64,000 nucleotides of DNA from Streptomyces albidoflavus. GTDB lineage: Bacteria > Actinomycetota > Actinomycetes > Streptomycetales > Streptomycetaceae. The notes under the pieces are model-generated. The model was not told where the DNA came from and did not search any database. It was given only the letters and a program-made list of their open reading frames with translations. The stretch lies in the NCBI RefSeq assembly GCF_000719955.1, contig NZ_JOII01000016.1, forward strand, positions 1 to 64,000, given 5' to 3'. How positions within the stretch are numbered: position 1 is the first letter of the stretch; every line of letters begins with the position of its first letter. The position numbers and the translations under genes were made by a program. This document shows, one piece after another, positions 43,809-53,225 of the stretch.

Positions 43809-45130
43809 GCCGGTCCGGGCAGACCGCCGTCGGGCCCGGCGCTCTCCCCGGCGGGGGCCCGGGTCAGCGCCGTGAACAGGGTGAGCGCCGTCAGCGGCAG
43901 CAGCAGGGCGGCCGCCAGCAGGTTCAGCACGCTGTACCCGGCGCCCGCCATGACCAGCCCGGCCACGGCTCCGCCGATCCCGGCCGAGGCGTTCATGGTC
44001 AGGTCCGACAGGCCCTGCACCGCCGGGCGCACCCCCTGCGGCACGGCGTCGGTGAGCAGCGCCGACCCCGCGACCAGCCCGGCCGACCAGCCGAGCCCCA
44101 GCACGAACAGTCCGGCCGCCGTCCGCCCGTGGCTGGCGCCCGCCGTCCCCGCCAGCAGGGCCGCGCAGCCCAGCAGGGCCACACAGAGCCCGATCACCGG
44201 CAGCCGGCCCCGGTCCGCGAGCCGGCCCATCAGCGGTGAGAACGCGTACATCCCCGCGATGTGCCCGCTGATGACCAGGCCGATCAGTTCGATCCCGGCG
44301 CCGTGGTGACCCAGCTCCACCGGGGTCATCGACATCACCGAGACCATCACGGTGTGGCTGACCGCGATGACGGCCAGCGCCAGCCGCGCCTGCGGCGAGG
44401 TGCGCACGGCGGCCGCCGCCGCCCGGAACGACCGGCCCTTGGGCGTCCGGTCGGCCTCCGGGGCCAGCGCCCGCGCCGTCAGCAGCGGATCGGGCCGCAG
44501 CAGCACGGCGACCAGCAGGGCGGCGGCGAGGAAGACGACCCCCGCCCACAGGAACGGGCCCGCCGCCTCCGGCACCCCGAGCCCGGCGACGCTGCGGCCC
44601 GCCGGGGCGGCCAGATTGGGGCCGAGCACCGCGCCGATCGTGGTCGCCCAGACCACCAGCGAGATCGCCCTGGCCCGGCGGCCGGGCTCGGCCAGGTCGG
44701 CGGCGGCGAACCGGGACTGGAGGTTGGCGCAGGACGAGGCGCCGAAGGCGGCCATGCCCGCCAGCAGCAGGGCGAAGTGCTCCAGCACCGCGCCCGCCAC
44801 CACCACCCCGGCGCCGGCCGCGCCGATCAGATAGCCGAGCACCAGCCCCGGCCTGCGCCCGCGCGCCGTCATCAGCGCGGCCAGCGGGACCGAGAGCAGG
44901 GCCGTGCCCGCCACGGTGGCGGTCGGGGCGAGCCCGGCCACCGCCTCGGTGCCGCCGACCTGCCGGGCCAGCAGCGGGGAGAGCGCCACCCCCACGGCGA
45001 CCCCGAGTCCGCCGAGGATCTGCCCGGCCACCAGGACCCCGGTCGTCCGGCGGCGCAGGGCTGCCAGCTCCTCGGGGCCGGGCGGCGCGGGTCGGTGCGT
45101 GCTGGTCGCGAGGCCGTCGGCTATGTCCAC
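43754..45130 (-). CDS. MFS transporter
   Basis: 458-aa, about 12-helix major facilitator protein: GGLGVAVGVALSPLLARQVGG, MTARGRRPGLVLGYLIGAAGAG (loop 2-3 motif) and MGRLADRGRLPVIGLCVALLG (loop 8-9 motif). Likely a drug or metabolite exporter. The GTG at 45130 follows CACACT at a near-leaderless distance. The C-terminal Ser/Pro/Glu tail overlaps the VOC gene. Substrate unknown. Confidence 0.9.
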   Translation of the reverse strand: MDIADGLATSTHRPAPPGPEELAALRRRTTGVLVAGQILGGLGVAVGVALSPLLARQVGGTEAVAGLAPTATVAGTALLSVPLAALMTARGRRPGLVLGYLIGAAGAGVVVAGAVLEHFALLLAGMAAFGASSCANLQSRFAAADLAEPGRRARAISLVVWATTIGAVLGPNLAAPAGRSVAGLGVPEAAGPFLWAGVVFLAAALLVAVLLRPDPLLTARALAPEADRTPKGRSFRAAAAAVRTSPQARLALAVIAVSHTVMVSVMSMTPVELGHHGAGIELIGLVISGHIAGMYAFSPLMGRLADRGRLPVIGLCVALLGCAALLAGTAGASHGRTAAGLFVLGLGWSAGLVAGSALLTDAVPQGVRPAVQGLSDLTMNASAGIGGAVAGLVMAGAGYSVLNLLAAALLLPLTALTLFTALTRAPAGESAGPDGGLPGPAQAPASSPEERAAPGSSS

Positions 45131-45179
45131 CGCAGCAGTGTGGCAGCGCTCCCGGCGGACGGGAACGCGATTTCGCGGC

Positions 45180-45740
45180 TCAGAAGAGCGGGGCCGGGAG
45201 CACCCCTTCCAGGGCGAGCAGCCGGCGCTTGGTCTCCAGGCCGCCGCTGAAGCCGCCGAGCCCGCCGTCGCTCTCCACCACCCGGTGGCAGGGGACCACC
45301 ACCGGCAGCGGGTTGGCGCCCATCGCCATGCCGACCGCCTGGGCCCCGCCCGGACGGCCGCTGCGCCGGGCCAGTTCCCCGTAGCCGGTGACGGTGCCGT
45401 ACGGCACGGAGGTGGCGAGCAGGCGCAGGGCCTCCTGGGTGAATCCCTCGGTCAGCGACCAGTCCAGGTCGAGGCGGAACTCCCTGGTCCGTCCGGCGAA
45501 GTACCCCGCCAGCTGCTCGCGCGGGGCCGCCAGCGAGGGCGCCTCCGGTGCCTCGACCGGATCGGTGCCCAGGTGTGCGGCCAGACGGGTGAGGGTGCGC
45601 CGGAGCACCGCCCCCTGGGCGTGGAAGGCCACCTGGAGCAGGCCGCGGTCGGTCGCGGCGAGCAGAAGCGGGCCGACCGGGGTGTCGAGCACCGTCCAGT
45701 CGGCCCGTCGAGCGGGAAGGTCCCGGGAGTCGTCGGTCAC
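45180..45740 (-). CDS. ogt: Methylated-DNA--protein-cysteine methyltransferase
   Basis: Suicide DNA-repair protein that moves alkyl groups from O6-alkylguanine to its own cysteine. The active site VVPCHRVV is intact, with the helix-turn-helix and arginine finger region (VPYGTVTGYGELARRSGRPGGAQAVGMAMGANPLP) before it and FSGGLETKRRLLALEG after. 186 aa, single-domain Ogt type. GTG at 45740 has TACCGT 6 nt upstream, suggesting a leaderless transcript. Confidence 0.94.
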   Translation of the reverse strand: MTDDSRDLPARRADWTVLDTPVGPLLLAATDRGLLQVAFHAQGAVLRRTLTRLAAHLGTDPVEAPEAPSLAAPREQLAGYFAGRTREFRLDLDWSLTEGFTQEALRLLATSVPYGTVTGYGELARRSGRPGGAQAVGMAMGANPLPVVVPCHRVVESDGGLGGFSGGLETKRRLLALEGVLPAPLF

Positions 45741-45746
45741 GCGTCC

Positions 45747-45752
45747 ACGGTA
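45747..45752 (-). promoter_or_regulatory. -10 element for leaderless ogt transcript
   Basis: TACCGT on the minus strand, 6 nt before the GTG start. Confidence 0.5.
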
Positions 45753-45774
45753 CGGGCGGCCACCGACAGCCGGG

Positions 45775-46716
45775 TCAGCCGATCGCGTCCTTCACGACGT
45801 CCGGGAAGTTGGTGATGACACCGTCGACCCCGGCGTCGCGGACCTTGCGGGCGGTGGCGGCGTCGTTGACGGTCCAGGTGTAGACCTCCAGCCGCTTGCC
45901 GTGCGGGCCCTTGAGGGCCTGGACGGCGTCCACGTACGAGGGGGTGACCGTCGAGTGGGTGGGGTTGATCTGGTCGGCGAAGGCGGCGTACGCGGGCAGC
46001 TCGGCCTCGGCCGGGGTGCCGAGGAAGCCGGTCTTCACGTCGGGCCGCAGCTGGTGGACCCGGCGGACCGCGTCGGCCCCGAAGCTCTGCACGACCAGCC
46101 GGTCCCGCACGTGCCCCCGGTCCAGCCAGCCCGCCCGGCGCAGCGCGGTCAGCGTCTCCCGCTCGATGCCCGGGTACAGCTCGGGGGCCTTCAGCTCCAG
46201 CAGGAGGCTGAGGCGCTGCCGGCTCATCCGCTTGAGGAACTGGTCGAGGGTGGGCACCTTGGCGCCCTTGAACTCGGGGCCGAACCAGCTGCCCGCGTCC
46301 AGCCGGGCGATCTCCCGGGCGGTGAAGTCCTTCACGTTCCACGGCGAGCGGCCGGGGAAGACCTCCTCGACGTTCGTGGTGCGGGCGAGCGTCGTGTCGT
46401 GCACCACCACCAGGACCCCGTCCTTGGTGCGCTGCACGTCGTTCTCCACCCAGCGCACCCCCAGCTCGCGCGCCTTGTCGACGCCCGCGAGCGTGTTCTC
46501 GGGGGCGTATCCGGAGGCGCCGCGGTGCGCCACCAGAGTGGGGCCGCCGCCGTCCGGGGCGGCGGCGACGGGGCGGACGGAGAAGCGGGGGCTCGCCTGG
46601 GTCCCGGAGGACGCCTGGGCGGTGGGGGTGGCGGCGGTCGCGGCGCGGGTGGGGACGACGAACGCGGTGCCTGCCATCAGCAGGGCGGCCGTGAGGGAGA
46701 GGGGGCGAGCGAACAC
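45775..46716 (-). CDS. Secreted glycerophosphodiester phosphodiesterase
   Basis: Exported GDPD that hydrolyses deacylated phospholipid head groups to glycerol-3-phosphate. A signal peptide ends near residue 30. The TIM-barrel core shows LVAHRGASGYAPENTLAG with catalytic HRG and ENT, WVENDVQRTKDGVLVVVHDTTLARTT with the metal-binding E-x-D and second catalytic His, LLLELKAPE, and a final EVYTWTVNDAATARKVRDAGVDGVITNFPD. 313 aa. GTG with GAGGAG about 8 nt upstream. Phosphate control is common for such genes, but I saw no clear PHO box. Confidence 0.92.
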   Translation of the reverse strand: MFARPLSLTAALLMAGTAFVVPTRAATAATPTAQASSGTQASPRFSVRPVAAAPDGGGPTLVAHRGASGYAPENTLAGVDKARELGVRWVENDVQRTKDGVLVVVHDTTLARTTNVEEVFPGRSPWNVKDFTAREIARLDAGSWFGPEFKGAKVPTLDQFLKRMSRQRLSLLLELKAPELYPGIERETLTALRRAGWLDRGHVRDRLVVQSFGADAVRRVHQLRPDVKTGFLGTPAEAELPAYAAFADQINPTHSTVTPSYVDAVQALKGPHGKRLEVYTWTVNDAATARKVRDAGVDGVITNFPDVVKDAIG

Positions 46717-47098
46717 GGGGGGGACTCCTCACTCAAAGTGATCGTGGACCGCTCGAGAGTGACAGCCAGGGGCCAATTGCGGACAGGTGCGGGATGGCCA
46801 CACGTTGAACAAAGTGGTGCGTCTCGGTGCGGTGAGGCGATGAAGGTGTGTCGGAGCTGCGATTCTTTGCCGCAAAATCGGTCGTACGTTCGCTGTGCGT
46901 CATACTCTCTGCCGCAGTACGCCACGCCCTCCGCCTGGGACTATGCGGAGGGACACGCGCGGCCGGGGGGCCGTGCCGGACTGTCGGGGCCAGGGCGCAT
47001 GATGGCGCGAACACTTCGCCGCGCGGTCGCCGCGCGGTCGCCGCGCGGAGTGGACAGGAACCGGAAGGATCTCTCGCAGGGGAGGAAGGCAGACCGGT
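46717..47098. promoter_or_regulatory. 382-bp divergent region, GDPD / MHYT gene
   Basis: Non-coding and AT-richer than average around 46740-46930. It holds an 8-bp hairpin CCCTCCGC/GCGGAGGG (46928-46953), a tandem repeat at 47017-47048 and the strong ribosome site of the MHYT gene (GGAGGAAGG, 47081-47089). No promoter hexamers are convincing. Confidence 0.4.
47017..47048 (+). repeat. Three tandem 11-bp repeats (CGCCGCGCGGT)
   Basis: Two perfect units and a 10-base third, 50-80 nt upstream of the MHYT start. Each unit contains the palindrome CCGCGCGG, so it may be a repeated binding site or just slippage. Confidence 0.75.
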
Positions 47099-48034
47099 AT
47101 GCAGGGGACGGTCGACGGATTCAGCTACGGCCTGGTGACGCCGGTGGCGGCGTACCTGATGGCCTGCCTGGGCGGGGCGCTCGGGCTGCGCTGCACCACC
47201 AGGTCGCTGCTGGTGACCCGGACCTGGCGGCCGGGCTGGCTCGCGCTGGGCACCGGAGCGATCGGCTCCGGTATCTGGACCATGCACTTCATCGCCATGA
47301 TGGGCTTCTCCGTCACCGGGACCCCGGTCCGCTACGACGTGCCGACGACCTTCGCCAGTCTGGGCGTCGCCATCGTCATGGTCGGCATCGGGATCTTCGT
47401 CGTGGGCTATCGAGGCGCCACCGGCTCCGCCCTGTTCACGGGCGGTACGGTCACCGGTCTCGGCATTGCCTCCATGCACTATCTGGGGATGGCCGGAATG
47501 CGTCTCAACGGTAGCCTGGAGTACTCCATTCCGCTCGTGACGGCCTCCGTCCTCATCGCCGTCGCGGCCGCCACAGCCTCCCTCTGGGCCGCCGTCCAGG
47601 TCCGCGGATTCCGCTGGAGCGTGGGCGCCGCCCTGCTCATGGGGGTCGGCGTGAGCGGTATGCACTACGTCGGGATGGCCGCTGCGTCCGTCCATCTTCA
47701 CCCGGTCGCCGACACCGCGGGTGACCCGGCCGGGCGACTGATCGCCCCGCTCATGATCGGCCCGCTGCTCTTCCTGCTCCTGGCCGGCGTCGTGGTGGTG
47801 CTCGACCCGCGGATGGTCAGCGGCGCCGTCGCCCCCGGCCCCCCGCCGCCGCCCGGCTACCGCGTCCCGGTCCGCGACAGCTACCGCCTGCCGCCCGCCG
47901 AGGACCGCCGCACCGTGCCGTGCCCCCGCCCCGAGCGGCCCGCCCGCGCCTCCCGCGACCACCGCACCGCCCGGCCCCCGGCCCGCCCCGCCGCCCGCCG
48001 CAGAACCGGCCCGCACGCCGGGCAGCGGCGCTGA
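47099..48034 (+). CDS. MHYT-domain integral membrane sensor
   Basis: 311-aa membrane protein with seven predicted helices carrying MHYT motifs: WTMHFIAMMGF, ASMHYLGMAGM and SGMHYVGMAAA. The MHYT fold is proposed to bind copper and sense O2, CO or NO (family prediction). Here no GGDEF/EAL or kinase output is attached; instead a Pro/Arg-rich cytoplasmic tail of about 70 residues follows the last helix. ATG with GGAGGAAGG 9 nt upstream. Confidence 0.9.
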   Translation: MQGTVDGFSYGLVTPVAAYLMACLGGALGLRCTTRSLLVTRTWRPGWLALGTGAIGSGIWTMHFIAMMGFSVTGTPVRYDVPTTFASLGVAIVMVGIGIFVVGYRGATGSALFTGGTVTGLGIASMHYLGMAGMRLNGSLEYSIPLVTASVLIAVAAATASLWAAVQVRGFRWSVGAALLMGVGVSGMHYVGMAAASVHLHPVADTAGDPAGRLIAPLMIGPLLFLLLAGVVVVLDPRMVSGAVAPGPPPPPGYRVPVRDSYRLPPAEDRRTVPCPRPERPARASRDHRTARPPARPAARRRTGPHAGQRR

Positions 48035-48060
48035 CGCCGACGGTTGTCGGTGGGGGGTCG

Positions 48061-48066
48061 TACGGT
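48061..48066 (+). promoter_or_regulatory. -10 element for leaderless uvrB transcript
   Basis: TACGGT, 7 nt before the uvrB ATG. GGTGGA overlaps it but lies too close to serve well as ribosome site. Confidence 0.5.
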
Positions 48067-48073
48067 GGATTCC

Positions 48074-50221
48074 ATGCGGCCTGTATCGAAGATCGAACGC
48101 ACGGTGGCGCCCTTCGAGGTCGTCAGCCCCTACCAGCCCAGCGGCGACCAGCCCGCAGCCATCGCCGACCTGGACCGCCGGGTCCGCGCCGGTGAGAAGG
48201 ACGTCGTCCTGCTCGGCGCCACCGGTACCGGCAAGTCCGCCACCACCGCCTGGATGATCGAGAAGCTCCAGCGCCCCACCCTGGTGATGGCCCCCAACAA
48301 GACCCTCGCCGCGCAGCTCGCCAACGAGTTCCGCGAGCTCCTCCCGAACAACGCGGTCGAGTACTTCGTCTCGTACTACGACTACTACCAGCCCGAGGCG
48401 TACGTCCCGCAGTCGGACACCTACATCGAGAAGGACTCCTCGATCAACGAGGAGGTCGAGCGGCTGCGCCACTCCGCGACCAACTCGCTCCTCACCCGCC
48501 GCGACGTCGTCGTGGTCGCCTCGGTCTCCTGCATCTACGGTCTGGGCACCCCGCAGGAGTACGTCGACCGGATGGTCCCCCTCAAGGTCGGCGAGGAGAT
48601 CGACCGCGACGCCCTGCTGCGCCGCTTCGTCGAGATCCAGTACACCCGCAACGACCTCGCCTTCACCCGCGGCACCTTCCGCGTCCGCGGCGACACCATC
48701 GAGATCTTCCCGGTCTACGAGGAGCTGGCCGTCCGCATCGAGATGTTCGGCGACGAGATCGAGACGCTGACCACCCTCCACCCGCTCACCGGCGAGATCA
48801 TCAGCGACGAGCAGCAGCTCTACGTCTTCCCCGCCTCGCACTACGTCGCGGGCCCCGAGCGCATGGAGCGCGCGGTCAACGACATCGAGCAGGAGCTGGG
48901 CGAGCGGCTCACTGTCCTGGAGAAGCAGGGCAAGCTGCTGGAGGCCCAGCGGCTGCGGATGCGCACCACCTACGACATCGAGATGCTCCGCCAGATCGGC
49001 TCCTGCTCCGGCATCGAGAACTACTCGATGCACTTCGACGGCCGCGAGCCCGGCACCCCGCCGCACACCCTCCTCGACTACTTCCCCGAGGACTTCCTGC
49101 TGGTCATCGACGAGTCGCACGTCACCGTCCCGCAGATCGGCGCGATGCACGAGGGCGACGCCTCCCGCAAGCGGACCCTCGTCGACCACGGCTTCCGGCT
49201 CCCCTCCGCCCTGGACAACCGTCCCCTGAAGTGGGAGGAGTTCCAGGAGCGGGTCGGCCAGACGGTCTACCTCTCGGCGACCCCGGGCAACTACGAGCTG
49301 TCCCGCTCCGACGGCTTCGTCGAGCAGATCATCCGCCCCACCGGCCTCGTCGACCCGGAGGTCGTCGTCAAGCCCACCGAGGGCCAGATCGACGACCTGG
49401 TGCACGAGATCCGCACCCGCACCGAGAAGGACGAGCGGGTCCTCGTCACCACCCTCACCAAGAAGATGGCCGAGGACCTCACCGACTACTTCCTGGAACT
49501 CGGCATCCAGGTCCGCTACCTCCACAGCGACGTCGACACCCTGCGCCGCGTCGAGCTGCTGCGCGAGCTGCGCGCCGGCGAGTACGACGTCCTGGTCGGC
49601 ATCAACCTCCTCCGCGAGGGGCTCGACCTGCCCGAGGTCTCCCTGGTCGCCATCCTCGACGCCGACAAGGAGGGCTTCCTGCGCTCGGGCACCTCCCTGA
49701 TCCAGACCATCGGCCGCGCCGCGCGCAACGTCTCGGGCCAGGTCCACATGTACGCGGACCGGATCACCCCGGCGATGGAGAAGGCCATCGACGAGACCAA
49801 CCGGCGCCGCGAGAAGCAGATCGCCTACAACACCGAGAACGGCATCGACCCGCAGCCGCTCCGCAAGAAGATCAACGACATCGTCGCCACCATCGCCCGC
49901 GAGGACGTCGACACCGAGGCCCTGCTGGGCACCGGCTACCGCCAGACGAAGGACGGCAAGGCCAAGGCCCCCGTCCCGGACCTCGGCGGCGGGTACGACG
50001 CCCCGAAGGCGGCCAAGGGCGGCAAGAAGGCGGCCAAGAAGGCCGCCGGTACGCCCACCGACCGCCCGGCGGCCGAGCTGGCCGGGCAGATCGAGGAGAT
50101 GACCAACCGGATGCGCGCCGCCGCCGCCGACCTCCAGTTCGAGGTCGCCGCCCGGCTGCGCGACGAGGTCGGCGAGATGAAGAAGGAGCTGCGGCAGATG
50201 AAGGAGGCCGGCCTCGCCTGA
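48074..50221 (+). CDS. uvrB: Excinuclease ABC subunit B
   Basis: DNA-damage verification helicase of nucleotide excision repair, loaded by UvrA and partner of UvrC. Walker A GATGTGKS at residues 48-55, the beta-hairpin [27 protein letters not shown], the DESH box (VIDESHVT), helicase motif [11 protein letters not shown] and the C-terminal UVR domain ([28 protein letters not shown]) that contacts UvrC. A Lys/Ala-rich insert ([14 protein letters not shown]) precedes the UVR domain. 715 aa. ATG at 48074 gives the family N-terminus [15 protein letters not shown]. Confidence 0.97.
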   Translation: MRPVSKIERTVAPFEVVSPYQPSGDQPAAIADLDRRVRAGEKDVVLLGATGTGKSATTAWMIEKLQRPTLVMAPNKTLAAQLANEFRELLPNNAVEYFVSYYDYYQPEAYVPQSDTYIEKDSSINEEVERLRHSATNSLLTRRDVVVVASVSCIYGLGTPQEYVDRMVPLKVGEEIDRDALLRRFVEIQYTRNDLAFTRGTFRVRGDTIEIFPVYEELAVRIEMFGDEIETLTTLHPLTGEIISDEQQLYVFPASHYVAGPERMERAVNDIEQELGERLTVLEKQGKLLEAQRLRMRTTYDIEMLRQIGSCSGIENYSMHFDGREPGTPPHTLLDYFPEDFLLVIDESHVTVPQIGAMHEGDASRKRTLVDHGFRLPSALDNRPLKWEEFQERVGQTVYLSATPGNYELSRSDGFVEQIIRPTGLVDPEVVVKPTEGQIDDLVHEIRTRTEKDERVLVTTLTKKMAEDLTDYFLELGIQVRYLHSDVDTLRRVELLRELRAGEYDVLVGINLLREGLDLPEVSLVAILDADKEGFLRSGTSLIQTIGRAARNVSGQVHMYADRITPAMEKAIDETNRRREKQIAYNTENGIDPQPLRKKINDIVATIAREDVDTEALLGTGYRQTKDGKAKAPVPDLGGGYDAPKAAKGGKKAAKKAAGTPTDRPAAELAGQIEEMTNRMRAAAADLQFEVAARLRDEVGEMKKELRQMKEAGLA

Positions 50222-50231
50222 GCCGGCCTCC
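50203..50231 (+). terminator. Hairpin over the end of uvrB
   Basis: GGAGGCCGGC (50203-50212) pairs with GCCGGCCTCC (50222-50231), spanning the uvrB stop codon. 10-bp stem, 9-nt loop. Confidence 0.6.
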
Positions 50232-50362
50232 GGGGGTGTGTTGCAAGAGCGACACAATGCGTGGCCGGGGGGTACGGGGGCCGGCCGCCCGGTGCGTAGG
50301 GTGCGACGTGGCGGCCGCCCGGACCTGGCGGCCGGGGATTGCGTAGAAGAGGGGACACGCGC

Positions 50363-50941
50363 GTGACGGTCAATCTGAACAAGGGCCAGGGCATCAGCCT
50401 GGAGAAGAAGGACGGGGGAGTCCTCTCCGCGGTACGCATGGGGCTCGGCTGGCAGGCGGCCCCCCGGCGCGGACTCTTCGGCAGCCGCACCCGTGAGATC
50501 GACCTCGACGCCTCCGCGGTCCTTTTCGCGGACAAGCAGCCGGTCGACGTGGTGTTCTTCCGCCACCTCGTCAGCGACGACGGCTCCGTGCGCCACACCG
50601 GTGACAACCTCGTCGGCGGAGCCGGCCAGGGCGGCGACGACGAGTCGGTCCTCGTCGACCTCCAGCGGGTACCCGTCCACATCGACCAGATCGTCTTCAC
50701 GGTGAACTCCTTCACCGGGCAGACCTTCCAGGAGGTGCAGAACGCCTTCTGCCGCCTGGTCGACGAGACCAACGGCCAGGAGCTGGCCCGCTACACCCTC
50801 GACGGCGGCGGCCAGTACACCGCCCAGATCATGGCCAAGGTCCACCGGGCCGACGGCGGCTGGCGCATGACGGCACTGGGCACCCCGGCCAACGGCCGGA
50901 CCTTCCAGGACCTGATGCCGTCGATCCTGCCGCTCCTCTGA
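50363..50941 (+). CDS. TerD-family stress protein
   Basis: 192-aa calcium-binding TerD-domain protein, named for tellurite resistance and widely amplified in Streptomyces. Features: VNLNKGQGISLEK start, IDLDASAVLFADKQPVDVVFFRHLVSDDGSVRHTGDNLVG with the Asp cluster for Ca2+, and VFTVNSFTGQTFQEVQNAFCRLVDE. GTG at 50363 with GAAGAGGGG about 8 nt upstream; TAGGGT at 50296-50301 is a plausible -10. Its neighbour is a second TerD-containing protein, and a TerC gene is 2.3 kb away. Cellular role not established. Confidence 0.92.
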   Translation: MTVNLNKGQGISLEKKDGGVLSAVRMGLGWQAAPRRGLFGSRTREIDLDASAVLFADKQPVDVVFFRHLVSDDGSVRHTGDNLVGGAGQGGDDESVLVDLQRVPVHIDQIVFTVNSFTGQTFQEVQNAFCRLVDETNGQELARYTLDGGGQYTAQIMAKVHRADGGWRMTALGTPANGRTFQDLMPSILPLL

Positions 50942-50955
50942 CCCACCCGGACGTA

Positions 50956-51002
50956 CGGAAGGCGGAGGCGGAGCCCGGGGAGGGCTCCGCCTCCGCCTTC
51001 CG
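50956..51002 (+). terminator. Strong terminator after terD-like gene
   Basis: A perfect 20-bp stem (50956-50975 with 50983-51002), 7-nt loop. The longest perfect hairpin in the window. Confidence 0.88.
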
Positions 51003-51093
51003 TGGCACGGCACCACCACACGACACGCACCGCGGACACCGCACGAGCCGGGGACCGGCGACGCGCCCGGGGCACAGTAGGGGGACAGGGACG

Positions 51094-52947
51094 ATGACGG
51101 CTGAGCTGGTCCGAGGGCAGAACCAGGCCCTGCCGTGGACCCGGCTGGAGATCGGCGTGGAGGCCGACCGGGCGCTGGCGCTCGGCGCGGTACTCGTCGG
51201 CGAGGCGGGCCACGCCCTCGGCGGCGCGGAGGGCATCGCCCTGCCCGGCGTCCCGCCGCCGCCCGGCCTCGCCGCGCCTGGACCGCCCGCCCCCACGCAC
51301 CGCCTCGCCGTCGACCTCGGCGCGCTGCCCTCCGCCGCCACCCGCCTCGACCTCTTCCTCGCCCTGCCCGACGGCCCCGGCGCGCCCGCCCGCTTCGGCG
51401 CGCTGGCCGCCCCGCGCGTGCTCCTGCTGGGGCCCGGCGGCGAAAAGGCGGCCGGGTTCGCGGTCACCGGGCTGGCCGAGGAGACGACGGTCGTCGCCGT
51501 CGAGCTGTACCGCAGGAACGGCGCCTGGAAGATCCGCGCCGTCGGCCAGGGCTACCAGGGCGGCGTCCCCGCCCTCCTCACCGACCGGGGGATCGACCCC
51601 GAGACCGCCCGCCGCCTGGCCGCCGTCGCCCAGGCCCACCCCGTCGCCCCGCTTCCGCCCGCGCCCCGGCCGGACCCGGAGCCGGTCCCGGCCGGTCCCG
51701 CCACGCCCTCCGGCGGCCGCGTGGACTACACCCACCCGGGCCGCCGCCCCACCGCCCCGGCCGGTCGCCACCCGTACGCCACACCGGCGCCCGCCGCCCC
51801 CGCGCCGCCCACCGCCCCGGCCGCGCCCGTGGCCGGGGACGCCTCCGGCTGGAGCATGGAGGAGCGGCTCCACAACCAGGTCTGGGGCATGTTCGAGGAC
51901 CTGGCCCGCACCGTGGCCGCCTACCGGGGTGCCGTCGAGTTCGCCGAGGACCGCCGCGAACGCGAGCTGGACGCCGTACTCGACGACCCCCGCGGCCGTA
52001 CCGGCCAGGGAGCGGCGGCCGCCCGCGCGGCGGCCTCCGAGCGGTACGAGACGCTGGTCGCCCGGGCCCAGGAGGCGCTCGACCGCGACCTCGCGCAGCT
52101 CGCCGGCGAGTCCCAGGTGGTCGAGCCCGCGCTGTCTCCCGCCCTGGCGGGCTGGGAGAGCCCCGTCTGGCACGCCTACCGGCCGCCGGAGCAGCCGCCG
52201 CTCTCGGTGCGCCTCGGTGACCTGGGGCTGCCCGAGGCGCCGGAGCTGCGCATCCCGATGCTGGTACGGCTCCCGCTGGAGCGCGGGCTGTGGATCGACG
52301 CCGGGCGGCTGAGCGACGGGGAGGGGGAGTCCCGGCCCGCCGGGCTGCGGGCGCTCGCCGCCGGTTCCGCCGCGCTGCACGCCACCCGGCTGCTGGCGGT
52401 GCACCCGCCCGGCGGCCTCACCGTCCACCTGCTCGACCCGGCGGGCTCCGGCGCGGCGGCCTTCGCCGGGCTGCGGAACGCCGGGCTGCTGGCGCCCGCG
52501 CCGCCCGCCGGGGCGGCCGGGGTCGCGGAGGTGCTGGAGCGGCTGACCCGGCGGGTCGACCTGGTGCACATGGCGGTGCGCGGCGGTGCCCGCGACGCGC
52601 TGCCGCCCGGCCTCGACACCGCCGAGCAGCTCCTGGTCGTCCACGACTTCCCGCACGGCTTCGACGACCGGGCCGTCACCCGGCTCCGGTACCTCGCCGA
52701 CGAGGGCCCGGCGGTCGGCGTCCACCTGCTGCTGGTCGCCGACCGTGACGACGCCGCCGGGTACGGGCCGCTGCTCGACCCCCTCTGGCGCGGGCTGCTG
52801 CGGATCACGCCGCTCCCCGACCGCCATCTGGCGGATCCCTGGGTCCATCACCTCTGGACATTCACGCCGCCGTGTGTGCCGAGGGGCAGCGCGGTGCTGG
52901 AGACGGTGGTCGGTGCCACGGCGCGGGCCCGGCGCCCGGGCCGCTGA
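51094..52947 (+). CDS. Multidomain protein: TerD-like N-terminus and FtsK-like C-terminal domain without Walker A
   Basis: 617-aa protein. Residues 1-185 are a divergent TerD domain (RGQNQALPWTRLEIGVEADRA, VELYRRNGAWKIRAVGQGYQGGVPALL). A Pro/Ala-rich linker (about 190-250) and a charged helical, probably coiled-coil segment (about 255-350, MEERLHNQVWGMFEDLARTVAAY, ERYETLVARAQEALDRDLAQL) follow. The last ~230 residues (LRIPMLVRLPLERGLWIDAGR, TVHLLDPAGSGAAAFAGL, AEQLLVVHDFPHGFDDRAVTRLRYLADEGPAVGVHLLLVADRD) resemble the FtsK/SpoIIIE ATPase fold but show no GxxGxGKS/T. Function unknown; domain layout is seen, fold names are inference. ATG with GGGGGA upstream; isolated from the previous gene by a 20-bp hairpin. 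Confidence 0.72.
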   Translation: MTAELVRGQNQALPWTRLEIGVEADRALALGAVLVGEAGHALGGAEGIALPGVPPPPGLAAPGPPAPTHRLAVDLGALPSAATRLDLFLALPDGPGAPARFGALAAPRVLLLGPGGEKAAGFAVTGLAEETTVVAVELYRRNGAWKIRAVGQGYQGGVPALLTDRGIDPETARRLAAVAQAHPVAPLPPAPRPDPEPVPAGPATPSGGRVDYTHPGRRPTAPAGRHPYATPAPAAPAPPTAPAAPVAGDASGWSMEERLHNQVWGMFEDLARTVAAYRGAVEFAEDRRERELDAVLDDPRGRTGQGAAAARAAASERYETLVARAQEALDRDLAQLAGESQVVEPALSPALAGWESPVWHAYRPPEQPPLSVRLGDLGLPEAPELRIPMLVRLPLERGLWIDAGRLSDGEGESRPAGLRALAAGSAALHATRLLAVHPPGGLTVHLLDPAGSGAAAFAGLRNAGLLAPAPPAGAAGVAEVLERLTRRVDLVHMAVRGGARDALPPGLDTAEQLLVVHDFPHGFDDRAVTRLRYLADEGPAVGVHLLLVADRDDAAGYGPLLDPLWRGLLRITPLPDRHLADPWVHHLWTFTPPCVPRGSAVLETVVGATARARRPGR

Positions 52948-53014
52948 CACGGCTGCGGCCCAAGGGGCCCGATGCGGTCCTGAGCTGCGACTTTGGTGAT
53001 CGTTTAGCTCCGTC

Positions 53015-53044
53015 TTTACCAACCGTTGGCAATTCGCGTAGGCT
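53015..53044 (+). promoter_or_regulatory. Candidate promoter of the terC riboswitch transcript
   Basis: TTTACC (53015-53020), 18-nt spacer, TAGGCT (53039-53044). The predicted start at about 53051 coincides with the first riboswitch base. Confidence 0.55.
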
Positions 53045-53051
53045 TCCCGGT

Positions 53052-53221
53052 GCGGAGGGGAGTACTCCTGGCGCGGCGAGCCCGTCAATACGGATCGGTA
53101 CGGATATTCCGGCCCGATCCCGGGCCGTCGATCCGATGACCGCGCGCCTCGCGCGGTTCTCGGGTGGAAGAGACCTCCGGCAGCGATGACGCTGAGAGAT
53201 GCCGTTACGTACTGCCGGAGG
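53052..53221 (+). promoter_or_regulatory. yybP-ykoY-type Mn2+ riboswitch with Shine-Dalgarno-sequestering platform
   Basis: The core GGGGAGTA (53057-53064) and GAGACC (53170-53175) match the two conserved manganese-binding strands of the yybP-ykoY family. P1 can form between CGGAGG (53053-53058) and CCTCCG (53174-53179); a GTCAATACGG-type segment and further stems lie between. The 3' P1 strand CCTCCGGCAG (53174-53183) is also a perfect 10-nt complement of CTGCCGGAGG (53212-53221), which contains the terC ribosome site. Metal binding would favour P1 and free the ribosome site. TerC genes are a classic target of this riboswitch. Confidence 0.8.
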
Positions 53222-53225
53222 CGCA

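Noticed and set aside
46717..47098. PHO box upstream of the glycerophosphodiesterase
   Set aside because: No pair of GTTCACC-like direct repeats was found at a sensible position.
53199..53225. ATG 53199 as start of terC
   Set aside because: It lies inside the riboswitch expression platform, has no ribosome site of its own, and the family N-terminus begins at VEVSVTLWVL from GTG 53226.
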